Origin: Candidatus Staskawiczbacteria bacterium
GTDB lineage: Bacteria; Patescibacteriota; Minisyncoccia; Minisyncoccales; Staskawiczbacteraceae
Direction of reading: 5' to 3'
DNA: 44,340 nucleotides
Assembly: GCA_903923535.1 (NCBI GenBank)
Contig: CAIXXY010000046.1
Location: 1-44,340, forward strand
In this document: positions 35,662-44,047 of the stretch, one piece after another
Position numbering within the stretch: the first letter of the stretch is position 1
Layout: each line of letters opens with the position of its first letter
Notes under the pieces: generated by a model
Told to the model about the DNA's origin: nothing
The model's database searches: none
Seen by the model: the letters and a program-made list of their open reading frames with translations, nothing else
Position numbers and translations under genes: made by a program

Positions 35662-37569
35662 CTATTGCGAGCTCAATATTGCTTTAATTCTTCTGACTCC
35701 AGAAGAAGAACTTTCTTCTTTTTGTATTTTAAAATGACCTAAAATTCCTGTTCTTTCAACATGCGGACCGCCACAAATTTCTTTACTGATATTTTCAATG
35801 CCTTTGCCTATAAAATAAACTTTTACTCTATCGCCGTATTTTGATTCAAAAACCCCCATGGCATTTATTTCTTTTGCCTTTTCTAAGGACATTTCTTCAA
35901 ACCAAACCGGCAGGTCTTTCTTTATTATATCATTTACAAAATTTTCTACATCTTTTAGTTGTTCACTGCTTAACTTTTCTTTATATGAGAAATCAAATCT
36001 TAATCTTTCAGATGTAATATTGCTTCCCTTTTGATAAACATCGCCTCCTAAAACTTTGCGAAGCCCTGCCAGCATCAAATGTGCTGCAGTATGTAATTTT
36101 GTGGTTTCTAAACTCGCATCAGCCAGTCCGCCTTTAAACATTCCCGCCGATGCTGTCCTTGAAAGTTCCTGATGTTTTTTCTGTTCTATCCTAAAATCTT
36201 CATGGGAAACCAGAAATCCTTTTGCCATTGCCAGTTCGTCAATCATTTCCAATGGAAAACCATAGCTTTGAAACAACAAAAAGGCTTCCTGCCCGTTTAT
36301 TTCAGCTCCATCAATTTCTTCTTTCGAAAGCTTAGGATCTTTTAAGGAATAATCTACCCCGTTTCTTTTTTTATCAAAAACCCTGCCGATTAAATCTCCC
36401 TTATTGGGATTAGCCATCAATTCATTAAATTTTCCGGGATTAATTGGTTTTTTACTACTGAATATCTTCTCGGCCTGCTTTAATCCTTGGTCTAGCTTTT
36501 CTAAAAAGGCTTTTTCTTCTTTCTCAAGTTCTGAAATTATTTTAGATTTTTTGTCTTGCAGATCAGGATAATTTTTATAAATATCAAAAATTGGTCCTAT
36601 AATTTGTTTTGTAAAATTTTCTATTTCAATAAAGCGTCCGTATCTCACCGCTCTTCTTATTAATCTTCTCAAAATATATCCTCTTCCCACATTACTTGGA
36701 GTTATACCTTCGGCAATCAGAAAAACAGAAGCCTTTATATGATCGGCTATAATTCTCATCGGTCTTTCATTCGTAATATATTTTTTTCCAGAAATTTTCT
36801 CTATTTCTTCTATTATCGGCGAGAACAAATCTGTTTCGTAAACATTCTCTTTTCCATTCAAAATAGCTATTGTCCTTTCTAACCCCATTCCGGTATCAAC
36901 ATTTTTTTGCTGGGCTAGATTATAATTTCCATTTTCATCTTTAATATACTCCATAAAAACGCCTGCATTCCATATTTCAACCCAATTTTTATCTTTTGCA
37001 TCAAATTTTTCTGGCACTGGCGTATTATTCAATTTCCAATAGAAAACTTCTGTATCCGGACCGCAGGGGCCTGTCTTGCCTGCCGGTCCCCACCAGTTAT
37101 CTTCTTTCGGCAAAAAATCAATTCTTTCTTTTTTAATACCCAACGATTCCCAAATTTTTGCCGATTCCTCATCTTTCGGCGCATCTTTGTCTCCGGCAAA
37201 ACATGATATAGCCAATCTTTCTAATGGAATTTTCAACTCCTTTGTTAAAAATTCAAAGCTCCAGTTTATAGCCTCCTCTTTCCAATAATCGCCCAAAGAC
37301 CAGTTTCCCAACATCTCAAAAAAAGTGTTATGGGTATCGTCTCCTACGTCATCAATATCTACTGTTCTTATACATTTCTGGCAACTAACCAATCTTTTCC
37401 CGGCAGGATGTTTTTCACCCAACAAAAAAGGAACTAACGGATGCATACCGGCAGTTGTAAATAAAACAGTCGGATCATTTTCAGGAACTAAAGAAGCGCT
37501 GGGAATTATCTCATGCCCATTTTTTTTGAAATATTCTAAAAATTTCGTCCTCAGTTCTGAAGATTTCAT
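35662..37569 (-). CDS. alaS: alanyl-tRNA synthetase lacking the C-Ala domain
   Basis: 635 residues against about 870. The catalytic domain (MKSSELRTKFLEYF, CQKCIRTVDIDDVGDDTHNTFFEMLGNWS, given in part), tRNA-recognition region and editing domain are present: LHTAAHLMLAG has the HxxxH zinc/editing motif and CGGPHVERTG the Cys-His partner. The protein ends after ESSSSGVRRIKAILS, so the DHHA1/C-Ala segment is absent. Both charging and Ser/Gly proofreading should remain. Flanked by a terminator upstream (37614-37640). Confidence 0.96.
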   Translation of the reverse strand: MKSSELRTKFLEYFKKNGHEIIPSASLVPENDPTVLFTTAGMHPLVPFLLGEKHPAGKRLVSCQKCIRTVDIDDVGDDTHNTFFEMLGNWSLGDYWKEEAINWSFEFLTKELKIPLERLAISCFAGDKDAPKDEESAKIWESLGIKKERIDFLPKEDNWWGPAGKTGPCGPDTEVFYWKLNNTPVPEKFDAKDKNWVEIWNAGVFMEYIKDENGNYNLAQQKNVDTGMGLERTIAILNGKENVYETDLFSPIIEEIEKISGKKYITNERPMRIIADHIKASVFLIAEGITPSNVGRGYILRRLIRRAVRYGRFIEIENFTKQIIGPIFDIYKNYPDLQDKKSKIISELEKEEKAFLEKLDQGLKQAEKIFSSKKPINPGKFNELMANPNKGDLIGRVFDKKRNGVDYSLKDPKLSKEEIDGAEINGQEAFLLFQSYGFPLEMIDELAMAKGFLVSHEDFRIEQKKHQELSRTASAGMFKGGLADASLETTKLHTAAHLMLAGLRKVLGGDVYQKGSNITSERLRFDFSYKEKLSSEQLKDVENFVNDIIKKDLPVWFEEMSLEKAKEINAMGVFESKYGDRVKVYFIGKGIENISKEICGGPHVERTGILGHFKIQKEESSSSGVRRIKAILSSQ

Positions 37570-37613
37570 ACGTTCTATTATTCTATATCAAAAATAATTT
37601 TTCCGCAACAATT

Positions 37614-37640
37614 AAAAAACATCGTTTTGACGATGTTTTT
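37614..37640 (-). terminator. terminator of the map-tpiA stretch
   Basis: Minus strand AAAAACATCG/CGATGTTTTTT with loop TCAAAA and T-run, 10 bases past the tpiA stop. Confidence 0.9.
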
Positions 37641-37649
37641 ATTAATCCG

Positions 37650-38372
37650 TTATTCTGCTGATTTTATAATTTTCACAAATTCCTCTGCATTTAATGAGGC
37701 TCCGCCAACCAGCAAACCATTCGCCTTGGCATCTTTTATATATTCTCCTGAATTTTCACTTTTTACACTTCCGCCATAAAGTATTCTTGTATCAACCCCT
37801 TCGACGTGGCTCAGGGCGAGAAATTTTTTTATGAAATCAATAGACTCTTTTGTTTCCTCAACCGAGCAATTATTTCCGGTTCCAATTGCCCAGACCGGCT
37901 CATAAGCAACATTTATGTTTTCTAAATTTTCGACACCGGCTAATCCTTTTTTTATCTGTCTTTCCAAAACTTCATTTTTTTTACCGGCGTCTCTTTCCCC
38001 TGATGTTTCGCCGATGCAAAAAATTACTTTCAATCCTGATTCTAATGCCTTCTTCATTTTTTCGTTTATGATTTCATCTGTTTCACTAAAATATTTTCTA
38101 CGCTCTGAATGACCGATTATCACGTATTCAACTCCTAAATTTTTAAGCATCTCTCCTGACACCTCTCCAGTAAACGCCCCTTTTTCTTCATAAAATATAT
38201 CTTGCGCTCCAAGAGTCAATCCTTTTAATTCTGCCAAATACACGAAAGGCGGACAAATAACAACTTCTGCATTTGCGCCTTCTGTCCCGCTTTTAATTTG
38301 TTCAAAAATATTTTTTGCTTCTTCTAAACTAACTGGATTCATCTTCCAGTTTGCAACAATTAAATTCTGCAT
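37650..38372 (-). CDS. tpiA: triosephosphate isomerase
   Basis: 240 residues, slightly short. Interconverts DHAP and glyceraldehyde 3-phosphate. Catalytic residues in VANWKMN (Lys), VIIGHSERR (His) and AYEPVWAIGTG (Glu); phosphate loops LYGGSVK and GLLVGGASL. The loop after KKFLALSHVEGVD is partly encoded by a CCCTTCGACGTGGCTCAGGG palindrome (37797-37816). Between map and alaS, not in a glycolytic cluster. Confidence 0.97.
   Translation of the reverse strand: MQNLIVANWKMNPVSLEEAKNIFEQIKSGTEGANAEVVICPPFVYLAELKGLTLGAQDIFYEEKGAFTGEVSGEMLKNLGVEYVIIGHSERRKYFSETDEIINEKMKKALESGLKVIFCIGETSGERDAGKKNEVLERQIKKGLAGVENLENINVAYEPVWAIGTGNNCSVEETKESIDFIKKFLALSHVEGVDTRILYGGSVKSENSGEYIKDAKANGLLVGGASLNAEEFVKIIKSAE
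37797..37816. repeat. CCTTCGACNNGGCTCAGG repeat inside tpiA
   Basis: Fourth member of the palindrome family of proS, rseP and the 25.7 kb RNA, read in a different frame here (ALSHVEG). Confidence 0.75.
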
Positions 38373-38378
38373 GTTTTA

Positions 38379-38470
38379 TAATTATGAGTGAAGGAGGAAT
38401 GAAAATTTATTTTTCATTCCGACCGAACGATTAAATATATGAATAATCTTAATTATTCATATATTTTACC
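38379..38470. repeat. two-hairpin spacer upstream of tpiA
   Basis: Minus strand ATATATGAATAAT/ATTATTCATATAT, TCGTTCGGTCG, then GGAATGAAAA/TTTTCATTCC and CTCCTTCACTCATAATTAT before the gene. Parallels 30476-30566. Confidence 0.75.
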
Positions 38471-38478
38471 ACAAAAAA

Positions 38479-39222
38479 TTACTCTGTTAAAATTATAGGT
38501 CTTTTAGTTGTAATGGCAATTGTATGTTCAAAATGAGCTGACAAGGAATTGTCTTTTGTGGCATATCCATAGCCGTCAGCAGATTTTTTTAAATTATAAT
38601 CCCCCATTGTTACCATGGGTTCTATGCAAATTACCATTCCCTCAACTAATTTTTCGCCAGCTCCCCTTTTGCCATAATTTGGGATTTTTGGATCTTCATG
38701 CACGCTTTTTCCAATTCCATGTCCGCACAAATCCCGCACAACTGAAAAACCCTGGTCTTCAACAAATCTTTGGATTGTGTTCCCAATATCCCCTATTGTA
38801 TTTCCAATTTTTGCTTTTTTAATTCCCAATCTTAAAGATTTTTTTGTAACATTCATTAATCTTTTTGGCTCAAAAGAAACATTCCCCACAGCGACCGTTA
38901 TTGCCATATCTGTATTAAAACCTTTATATAAAATTCCAAGATCTAATTTTAACAAATCGCCATCTTTTAAAACATAATTTGAAGGAAATCCGTGGACAAT
39001 ATTTTCATTTACCGAGGCGCACAAAGAATAAGGAAAACCTTCATAACCTTTAAAAGCTGGTTTAGCTCCCTTGGACAAAATAAGAGCCTCTGCGGCTCTG
39101 TCTAATTCCAAAGTGGTAATTCCGGGCTTAGCCATTTTTTCCAATTCTTTTACGACTGTAGCTAAGATTTTTCCACCCTCATGTATTATTTTAATTTCGT
39201 TTTCTGTTTTTATACTAACCAT
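38479..39222 (-). CDS. map: methionine aminopeptidase, type I
   Basis: 247 residues. Removes initiator Met from nascent proteins. Metal ligands in order: Asp in DLGILYKGFNTDMAITV (two Asp), His in LCGHGIG, Glu in ICIEPMV and Glu in EHTIAIT. Follows adk, the common secY-adk-map order. Confidence 0.97.
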   Translation of the reverse strand: MVSIKTENEIKIIHEGGKILATVVKELEKMAKPGITTLELDRAAEALILSKGAKPAFKGYEGFPYSLCASVNENIVHGFPSNYVLKDGDLLKLDLGILYKGFNTDMAITVAVGNVSFEPKRLMNVTKKSLRLGIKKAKIGNTIGDIGNTIQRFVEDQGFSVVRDLCGHGIGKSVHEDPKIPNYGKRGAGEKLVEGMVICIEPMVTMGDYNLKKSADGYGYATKDNSLSAHFEHTIAITTKRPIILTE

Positions 39223-39237
39223 TATTTTTATTTTTCA

Positions 39238-39312
39238 CCCCGTAGTGAAATTTGACTTTATTTGTAACATCGAGCTTTATGCTCGATGGCTGTCAAATTT
39301 CTACTACTGGGG
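39238..39312. repeat. adk... map spacer: long nested inverted repeat
   Basis: CCCCGTAGTGAAATTTGAC at the left and GTCAAATTTCTACTACTGGGG-type arm at the right, with an inner CATCGAGC/GCTCGATG hairpin (39268-39288). Confidence 0.85.
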
Positions 39313-39333
39313 CTTCTTGTGTTTTTATCTTAA

Positions 39334-40041
39334 TCATTTAACAAAATTTAAAATATCTTTAAATACATCTGCAATGGGCTGTTCTCCATTAACTTTTTCA
39401 ATTTTAAATCCATTTTTTTCAAAATAATCAAAAATTGGATAAGTTCTTTCAGTATATTCTTTTAATCTGACTTTAATTGTTTCTGGATCATCAAGACCTT
39501 CGCGCTTTACTAATTTTGATCCGTCTAAAGGACATATAGTTAAATTTTCAGTTTCGTCATTAAATAAAATTGAATGGCGCATCAATTCGCAAATTTTTCT
39601 GTGGGAATTTCTGAAAATTGTTTCTTCCGGCTTTATTTCAATTAAAATTATTTTTATATTTTCCTTCCCATAAAGCTCTTCTAATACAGGGGCAATTTTT
39701 TCTACTTCGTAAATAGTTCTTGGAGAACCCGATAAAATCAAATTATTTTCTTCCTTGGAAAGTTTTTTTATTTCATTTATCACAATATAGGCAACATAAG
39801 GAGGGCTGCATAATTTTCCATTCTTCCAGTTTTCTTTCTCATTTAAGATATCGAATTTTTCTCCATCAATTTTAACAAATCTTTCTTCTGAATTTTCAGG
39901 CAGATTTTCCGCCTCCCTAAAATTTTTCTCTAAAATTTTACTGGTTTCAAAATTATATAAACCCATTTTATCTGAAAGAAGTTCAGATTGAGTTCCTTTG
40001 CCAGCTCCCGGAGGGCCGAATAAAATGATGATTTGTTTCAT
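39334..40041 (-). CDS. adk: adenylate kinase
   Basis: 235 residues from ATG 40041 (MKQIIILFGPPGAGKGTQ); the longer in-frame start at 40113 lies in the GGGTGTT repeat. P-loop GPPGAGKGT, the AMP-binding region is diverged (SKILEKNFREAE instead of the usual STGDMLRA), LILSGSPRT replaces the DGFPRT signature, and the LID carries HRKICELMRHS and ICPLDGSKLVKRE. The divergence in DGFPRT (Asp missing) is unusual but still seen in CPR-type kinases. Position after secY supports adk. Confidence 0.88.
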   Translation of the reverse strand: MKQIIILFGPPGAGKGTQSELLSDKMGLYNFETSKILEKNFREAENLPENSEERFVKIDGEKFDILNEKENWKNGKLCSPPYVAYIVINEIKKLSKEENNLILSGSPRTIYEVEKIAPVLEELYGKENIKIILIEIKPEETIFRNSHRKICELMRHSILFNDETENLTICPLDGSKLVKREGLDDPETIKVRLKEYTERTYPIFDYFEKNGFKIEKVNGEQPIADVFKDILNFVK

Positions 40042-40042
40042 A

Positions 40043-40134
40043 GTGGGTGTTGGGTGTTGGGTGCTAGATTTTAGATATATTGAATACAAATTCATATTCG
40101 TATTAACTAACACCTAAAACCTAATACCTAACAC
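40043..40134. repeat. secY-adk spacer hairpin of GGGTGTT / AACACCT words
   Basis: Left arm GGGTGTT three times; right arm CTAACACCT, AACCTAATACC, AACACCT. Same words at 41413-41487. Confidence 0.85.
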
Positions 40135-41412
40135 CTAAAATGTTTCGTATTCGCGCATTTGCAATTGCGCATTAATTTGCCTTACCGTATCTAAAACAAC
40201 GCTCACAACGATCAGAAGCGAAGTGCCTCCGACCAAAAATGCAAATCCGGTAACTCCGGTGACTCCAGCTACAATTGACGGCAATATTGCTATTAATCCT
40301 AAAAATATCGCTCCTGTAAACAACACCCTGTTTAAAATATGCTTTATAAAATCAGCTGTTGATTTTCCAGGCCTTATTCCCGGCACAAATCCGCCCATCT
40401 TCTGCAAGTTTTCAGCGATTGTTTTCGGGTCGAAAGTAACTGCAGTATAAAAATATGTAAAAAGAATAACTAATAAAAAATATAAAACTCCATGTATCCA
40501 GACATTGTTAAAAAACATGCCGACGTTTGTTGCAACACTCCCGACCATGCCAGAATATGTGCCAAAATAGCTGGCTATCATCCCCGGAAATAAAAGTATG
40601 GATAATGCAAAGATAATAGGTATAACTCCTGCTGGATTAACGCTTAAAGGCAGATAAGTTGAAACTCCGCCATACATTTTCATACCCCTGACTCTTTTTG
40701 CATAAGAAACTGGAATATTTCTGCGAGCCTCAGTGATTAAAACAACTCCGGCAACTATAATTACAGCGAGCGCTAAAAATATTAAATAAGAAGGAATTTT
40801 TGACGGGTCAAATGTAACAAACGTCTGAAAAATATTAATTGGCATTCTTGCAACTATTCCGGCAAAAATTAATAAAGAAATACCGTTCCCCATTCCCTGT
40901 TCAGAAATAATTTCTCCAATCCACATTAAAAACATAGCTCCGGCCGTTATTGTTAAAATAGCCGATATCATAACTGGCAATGAAAGTCCTGAAATTATTC
41001 CCTGACGAGCAAAAACAGTCAGCATTCCATAACCTTCAAATGCAGCCAATGGAATAGTAAGTAATCTTGAATATTGATTAAATTTTTGCCTGCCTGATTC
41101 ACCTTCTTCTTTATACATCTTTTCCAAAGCGGGAAAAATCATCGTTAAAAGCTGCAAAATAATGGTGGCTGTGATATATGGCCCAAGTCCCATTAAAACA
41201 ATTGAAAAATTACTTAAAGCTCCTCCTGTAAATAAATTTAAAAGACCAAAAACCTGGTTTTGGTCAAAGAATTTTCTTAAATTTTCAGATCCGATTCCCG
41301 GTATAGGTATATTTGCCGCTACTCTAAAGACGACAAAAAGAAAAATTACAAATAAAAATTTGTTTCTTAACTCTTTATTTTTGAAAAGAAATAATATTTT
41401 TTCGTACCACAC
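40135..41412 (-). CDS. secY: preprotein translocase subunit SecY
   Basis: 425 residues, ten membrane helices. Pore of the Sec translocon. NIPIPGIGSENLRKFFD (plug region), LMGLGPYITATIILQLLT, QYSRLLTIPLAAFEGYG, NGISLLIFAGI, SYAKRVRGMKMYGG (cytoplasmic loop 8), and GGFVPGIRPGKSTADFI are diagnostic. Between rplO and adk in spc-operon order. Confidence 0.98.
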   Translation of the reverse strand: MWYEKILFLFKNKELRNKFLFVIFLFVVFRVAANIPIPGIGSENLRKFFDQNQVFGLLNLFTGGALSNFSIVLMGLGPYITATIILQLLTMIFPALEKMYKEEGESGRQKFNQYSRLLTIPLAAFEGYGMLTVFARQGIISGLSLPVMISAILTITAGAMFLMWIGEIISEQGMGNGISLLIFAGIVARMPINIFQTFVTFDPSKIPSYLIFLALAVIIVAGVVLITEARRNIPVSYAKRVRGMKMYGGVSTYLPLSVNPAGVIPIIFALSILLFPGMIASYFGTYSGMVGSVATNVGMFFNNVWIHGVLYFLLVILFTYFYTAVTFDPKTIAENLQKMGGFVPGIRPGKSTADFIKHILNRVLFTGAIFLGLIAILPSIVAGVTGVTGFAFLVGGTSLLIVVSVVLDTVRQINAQLQMREYETF

Positions 41413-41487
41413 GTTGGGTGTTGGGTGTTGGGTGTTGGGTGTTTGATATATTTATTTCGTTATCTAACACCTAAATCCTAACTCCTA
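41413..41487. repeat. rplO-secY spacer hairpin of GGGTGTT / AACACCT words
   Basis: Left arm GTTGGGTGTTGGGTGTTGGG and more of the same; right arm CTAACACCTAAATCCTAACTCC. As in 40043-40134, the left arm has G where perfect complementarity to the right arm would need A. Confidence 0.85.
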
Positions 41488-41919
41488 TTATCTAATAACT
41501 CCTCCGGCTTTTTTAATTGCCTCTTCTGCCGTTTTCGAAACTTTGCAATTTTCTACAACTAACTTTTTTGTAATCTTTCCTGTGCCTAAAATTTTAACTT
41601 TAGGAGTTTTCCCTTTCATTTTACTAATAATTCCCATTTTAATCAAATTTTCCGGATTTATAATTTCACCATCTTTCGATGTTTTTTCTAAAACATTAAG
41701 ATTAACTATGGCAAAATAATTATCCATCCTAAAACTCCTGTAACCTTTCAGTTTAGGATATCTTTTAATCAATTCTCTTATAATCGGCACCATTTTTCTT
41801 CCGGCTCTTGAAGCTTGCCCTTTCATTCCTTTTCCAGAATAAGTTCCTTTTTTTCCGCCTCTGCCAATTCTTTTTTTATCCCTATTTTTATGTTTTGGTT
41901 TTAATTCGTGAATTTGCAT
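41488..41919 (-). CDS. rplO: ribosomal protein L15
   Basis: 143 residues from ATG 41919 (MQIHELKPKHKNRDKKRIGRG, split as MQIHELKPKHK, RIGRGGKKGTYSGKGMKGQ). The standard N-terminal glycine/lysine-rich extension and VKILGTGKITKKLVVENCKV fit L15. The longer ORF from 41967 only adds translated leader repeat. It directly follows rpsE with no rpmD (L30) between them. Confidence 0.97.
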   Translation of the reverse strand: MQIHELKPKHKNRDKKRIGRGGKKGTYSGKGMKGQASRAGRKMVPIIRELIKRYPKLKGYRSFRMDNYFAIVNLNVLEKTSKDGEIINPENLIKMGIISKMKGKTPKVKILGTGKITKKLVVENCKVSKTAEEAIKKAGGVIR

Positions 41920-41983
41920 GTGATTTATGAGCGTAGCGAATAAATCATCCTGAGCTTTGTCGCACAAAGCGAAGGATATACCT
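41917..41983 (-). repeat. two-hairpin 5' leader repeat of rplO
   Basis: Minus strand CCTTCGCTTTGT/ACAAAGCTCAGG, then GATGATTTAT/ATAAATCAC over TCGCTACGCTC, then ATG. Confidence 0.9.
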
Positions 41984-41984
41984 T

Positions 41985-42599
41985 TTATTTCGAAGCTTTT
42001 AATTTCTTTAGCGCTTCCATTGTAGCTCTGGCATTATTTAATTTATTTTTTGAGCCTGAAAGAATTTTTGAAGAAATATTTTTAATACCTGCTAAATCAC
42101 AGATTGTTCTGACAGCTCCCCCTGCAACTAATCCTCTTCCTTTTTTCTGCGGTTTTAACAAGATTACTGCTGGTCCATATTTTGCCATAACTTCATGAGG
42201 AATAGTTCCGTCCACGATAACAACGCTCATTAATTCTTTCTTTGCTCTTCTTGTTGCTTTTTCAATTGATTGGGATACATCTTTTCCTTTGTCTATACCA
42301 ATGCCAATTTTGCCTTTTTTATCTCCAACAACCACAACAGCTCTGAAACTCATTCTTTTTCCTCCTCCGGTTACCCTGGTTACGCGAGCTAAATCCAAGA
42401 GTTTTGTCTGAAACTCATCTTTTTGCCTGTCTCTACCAACTCCAGCTCTACCAAAACCAGGCCTTCTTTGCCTAAAGCCGTTATTTCTTTGTCCACCAGC
42501 TCCCTCTCTTGCTGGCTGTTCGCCAGTAGGAATAGGAATAAATCCATCATTTGATTTTGGATTCTCTTTAGAAATTTCTTGTTTTATTTCTTCTGCCAT
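41985..42599 (-). CDS. rpsE: ribosomal protein S5 with N-terminal extension
   Basis: 204 residues against about 165. The first 60 residues are charged and glycine/arginine-rich (GAGGQRNNGFRQRRPGFGRA). The S5 core follows: LLDLARVTRVTGGGKRMSFRA, VVVGDKKGKIGIGIDKGKDV, IPHEVMAKYGPAVILLKPQKKG, GLVAGGAVRTICDLAGI (all canonical). Ends in KKLKASK. Between rplR and rplO. Confidence 0.97.
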   Translation of the reverse strand: MAEEIKQEISKENPKSNDGFIPIPTGEQPAREGAGGQRNNGFRQRRPGFGRAGVGRDRQKDEFQTKLLDLARVTRVTGGGKRMSFRAVVVVGDKKGKIGIGIDKGKDVSQSIEKATRRAKKELMSVVIVDGTIPHEVMAKYGPAVILLKPQKKGRGLVAGGAVRTICDLAGIKNISSKILSGSKNKLNNARATMEALKKLKASK

Positions 42600-42623
42600 A
42601 AAATTGATAATTATAAATGAAAA

Positions 42624-42974
42624 TTAAAATTTTAATCCTTCCTCCCTCGCTCCATCAGCCAATGCTTTAATTCTGCCATGAAAAACAATCCCTCCTCTGT
42701 CAAAAACAACTTTCTCTATTTTATTTTCTATGGCTTTTTTGGCTATTAGTTTTCCGACCTGTTTTGCAATATCAGATTTATTTTCGCCTTTTTTTGATTT
42801 TAAATCTTTGTCAGAAGCTGATATTAAAATTTTTGCCTGGTCGTCATCAACCAATTGGGCATAAATATGCTGGTTTGACCTAAAAACAAAAAGTCTTGGC
42901 CTGTCCTTTGTGCCATGCATATTCATTCTTATTTTCTTATGCCTTCTTATTCTTTTGTCTTTTTTAATACTCAT
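42624..42974 (-). CDS. rplR: ribosomal protein L18
   Basis: 116 residues. 5S rRNA-binding protein: RRHKKIRMNMHGTKDRPRLFVF with RSNQHIYAQLVDD and the C-terminal VVFDRGGIVFHGRIKALADGAREEGLKF (split: FDRGGIVFHGRIKALADGAR), all diagnostic of L18. Order L6-L18-S5 as in the spc operon. Confidence 0.97.
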   Translation of the reverse strand: MSIKKDKRIRRHKKIRMNMHGTKDRPRLFVFRSNQHIYAQLVDDDQAKILISASDKDLKSKKGENKSDIAKQVGKLIAKKAIENKIEKVVFDRGGIVFHGRIKALADGAREEGLKF

Positions 42975-43001
42975 ATAATTTATCTCAATGATTTCTAATT
43001 T

Positions 43002-43547
43002 TTACTTAGATGCTACTACTTTTTTACCCTCTTTTCTCCTAATTTTTTCTCCTTGGTATTTAATTCCTTTACCCTTATATGGCTCTGCTTTTTTCTGTTT
43101 TCTTATTAAAGCTGCAATATGACCGACCCTTTCTTTATCAGCTCCAGAAACCGTAATTACATTTTTTTCCACCAAAAAATTAACGCCATCTATTTTTTTA
43201 ATCTTAACAGGATTTGTAAATCCTAAGTTCATAGTCAAACCGTCTGCATCTACTGCCGCCTTAAAGCCGACTCCTTCAATTTCTAATTTTTTTTCAAAAC
43301 CTTTGCTAACACCTTCAACCATGTTTGATATTAAAGCCCTGTATAATCCCCACAATCCCCTTCCTTTCTTTGAAGGTTCTACTCTTTGAGAAACCAAAAT
43401 CTTGCCATCTTTAGATTCAACTTTAATTTCGCGATGCAAGGCTTGCTTTAATTCCCCTTTGAGACCCGAAACTTTTATTTCTTTCTCTGAAATTTCTACA
43501 TTTACACCCTGCGGTATTTCGATTAGTTTTTTTCCAATTCTGCTCAT
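43002..43547 (-). CDS. rplF: ribosomal protein L6
   Basis: 181 residues, normal. MSRIGKKLIEIPQGVNVEI start, GLYRALISNMVEGVSKGFEKKLEIEGVGFKA (split: ISNMVEGVSKGFEK, LEIEGVGFKA), and the C-terminal EPYKGKGIKYQGEKIRRKEGK, the universal L6 signature. Binds 23S rRNA near the sarcin-ricin loop. Confidence 0.98.
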   Translation of the reverse strand: MSRIGKKLIEIPQGVNVEISEKEIKVSGLKGELKQALHREIKVESKDGKILVSQRVEPSKKGRGLWGLYRALISNMVEGVSKGFEKKLEIEGVGFKAAVDADGLTMNLGFTNPVKIKKIDGVNFLVEKNVITVSGADKERVGHIAALIRKQKKAEPYKGKGIKYQGEKIRRKEGKKVVASK

Positions 43548-43657
43548 AATTTTGAAATTATTTTCTGATTAAATATTGCATTCACAATCCCTCGCAAGCT
43601 CGGGCCATTCGGCTCTGAAAGCCTCAAGCTCGAAGAGATAAGTGTCGCTTCGCTCCC
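43548..43657. other. rpsH-rplF spacer with AAGCTCG direct repeats
   Basis: Contains CCCTCGCAAGCTCGGG, then AAGCTCG again and GTGTCGCTTCGCTCCC; fragments of the leader-repeat vocabulary but no clear complete element. Confidence 0.45.
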
Positions 43658-44047
43658 TTACCAAATTTGGCAGATTATTTCTCCGCCTATTTTTTTATAT
43701 CTGGCTTCTTTATTCGTCATAAGACCTTTTGATGTTGAAACTATTGATATTCCATATCCTCCATGAACTTTTTTGATTTCAGAAAATCCTTGATAAATTC
43801 TTTGTCCTGGTTTTGAAACTCTTTTAAATCCTGCAATTGTTGGGATTCCATTATCATATTTTAAAGAAATTTTTAAAACCTTAATCTTTCCCTTTACTGC
43901 TTTTTTTACTTCCCCTATAAAACCTTCCTTAGATAAAATTGCAGCAATTTCGTTCTTTATTTTTGATAAAGGAATTAAAACCTCTATCTTGCCGACAGCT
44001 TCTGCATTTTTTATTTGATTTAACATATCTGTAATTGGATCTGTCAT
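43658..44047 (-). CDS. rpsH: ribosomal protein S8
   Basis: 129 residues from ATG 44047 (MTDPITDMLNQIKNA), the universal S8 start; the upstream in-frame ATG 44092 only adds translated leader repeat. C-terminal GYGISIVSTSKGLMTNKEARYKKIGGEIICQIW (split: GISIVSTSKGLMTNKEAR) is canonical. Binds the central domain of 16S rRNA. Between rpsN and rplF. Confidence 0.98.
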   Translation of the reverse strand: MTDPITDMLNQIKNAEAVGKIEVLIPLSKIKNEIAAILSKEGFIGEVKKAVKGKIKVLKISLKYDNGIPTIAGFKRVSKPGQRIYQGFSEIKKVHGGYGISIVSTSKGLMTNKEARYKKIGGEIICQIW

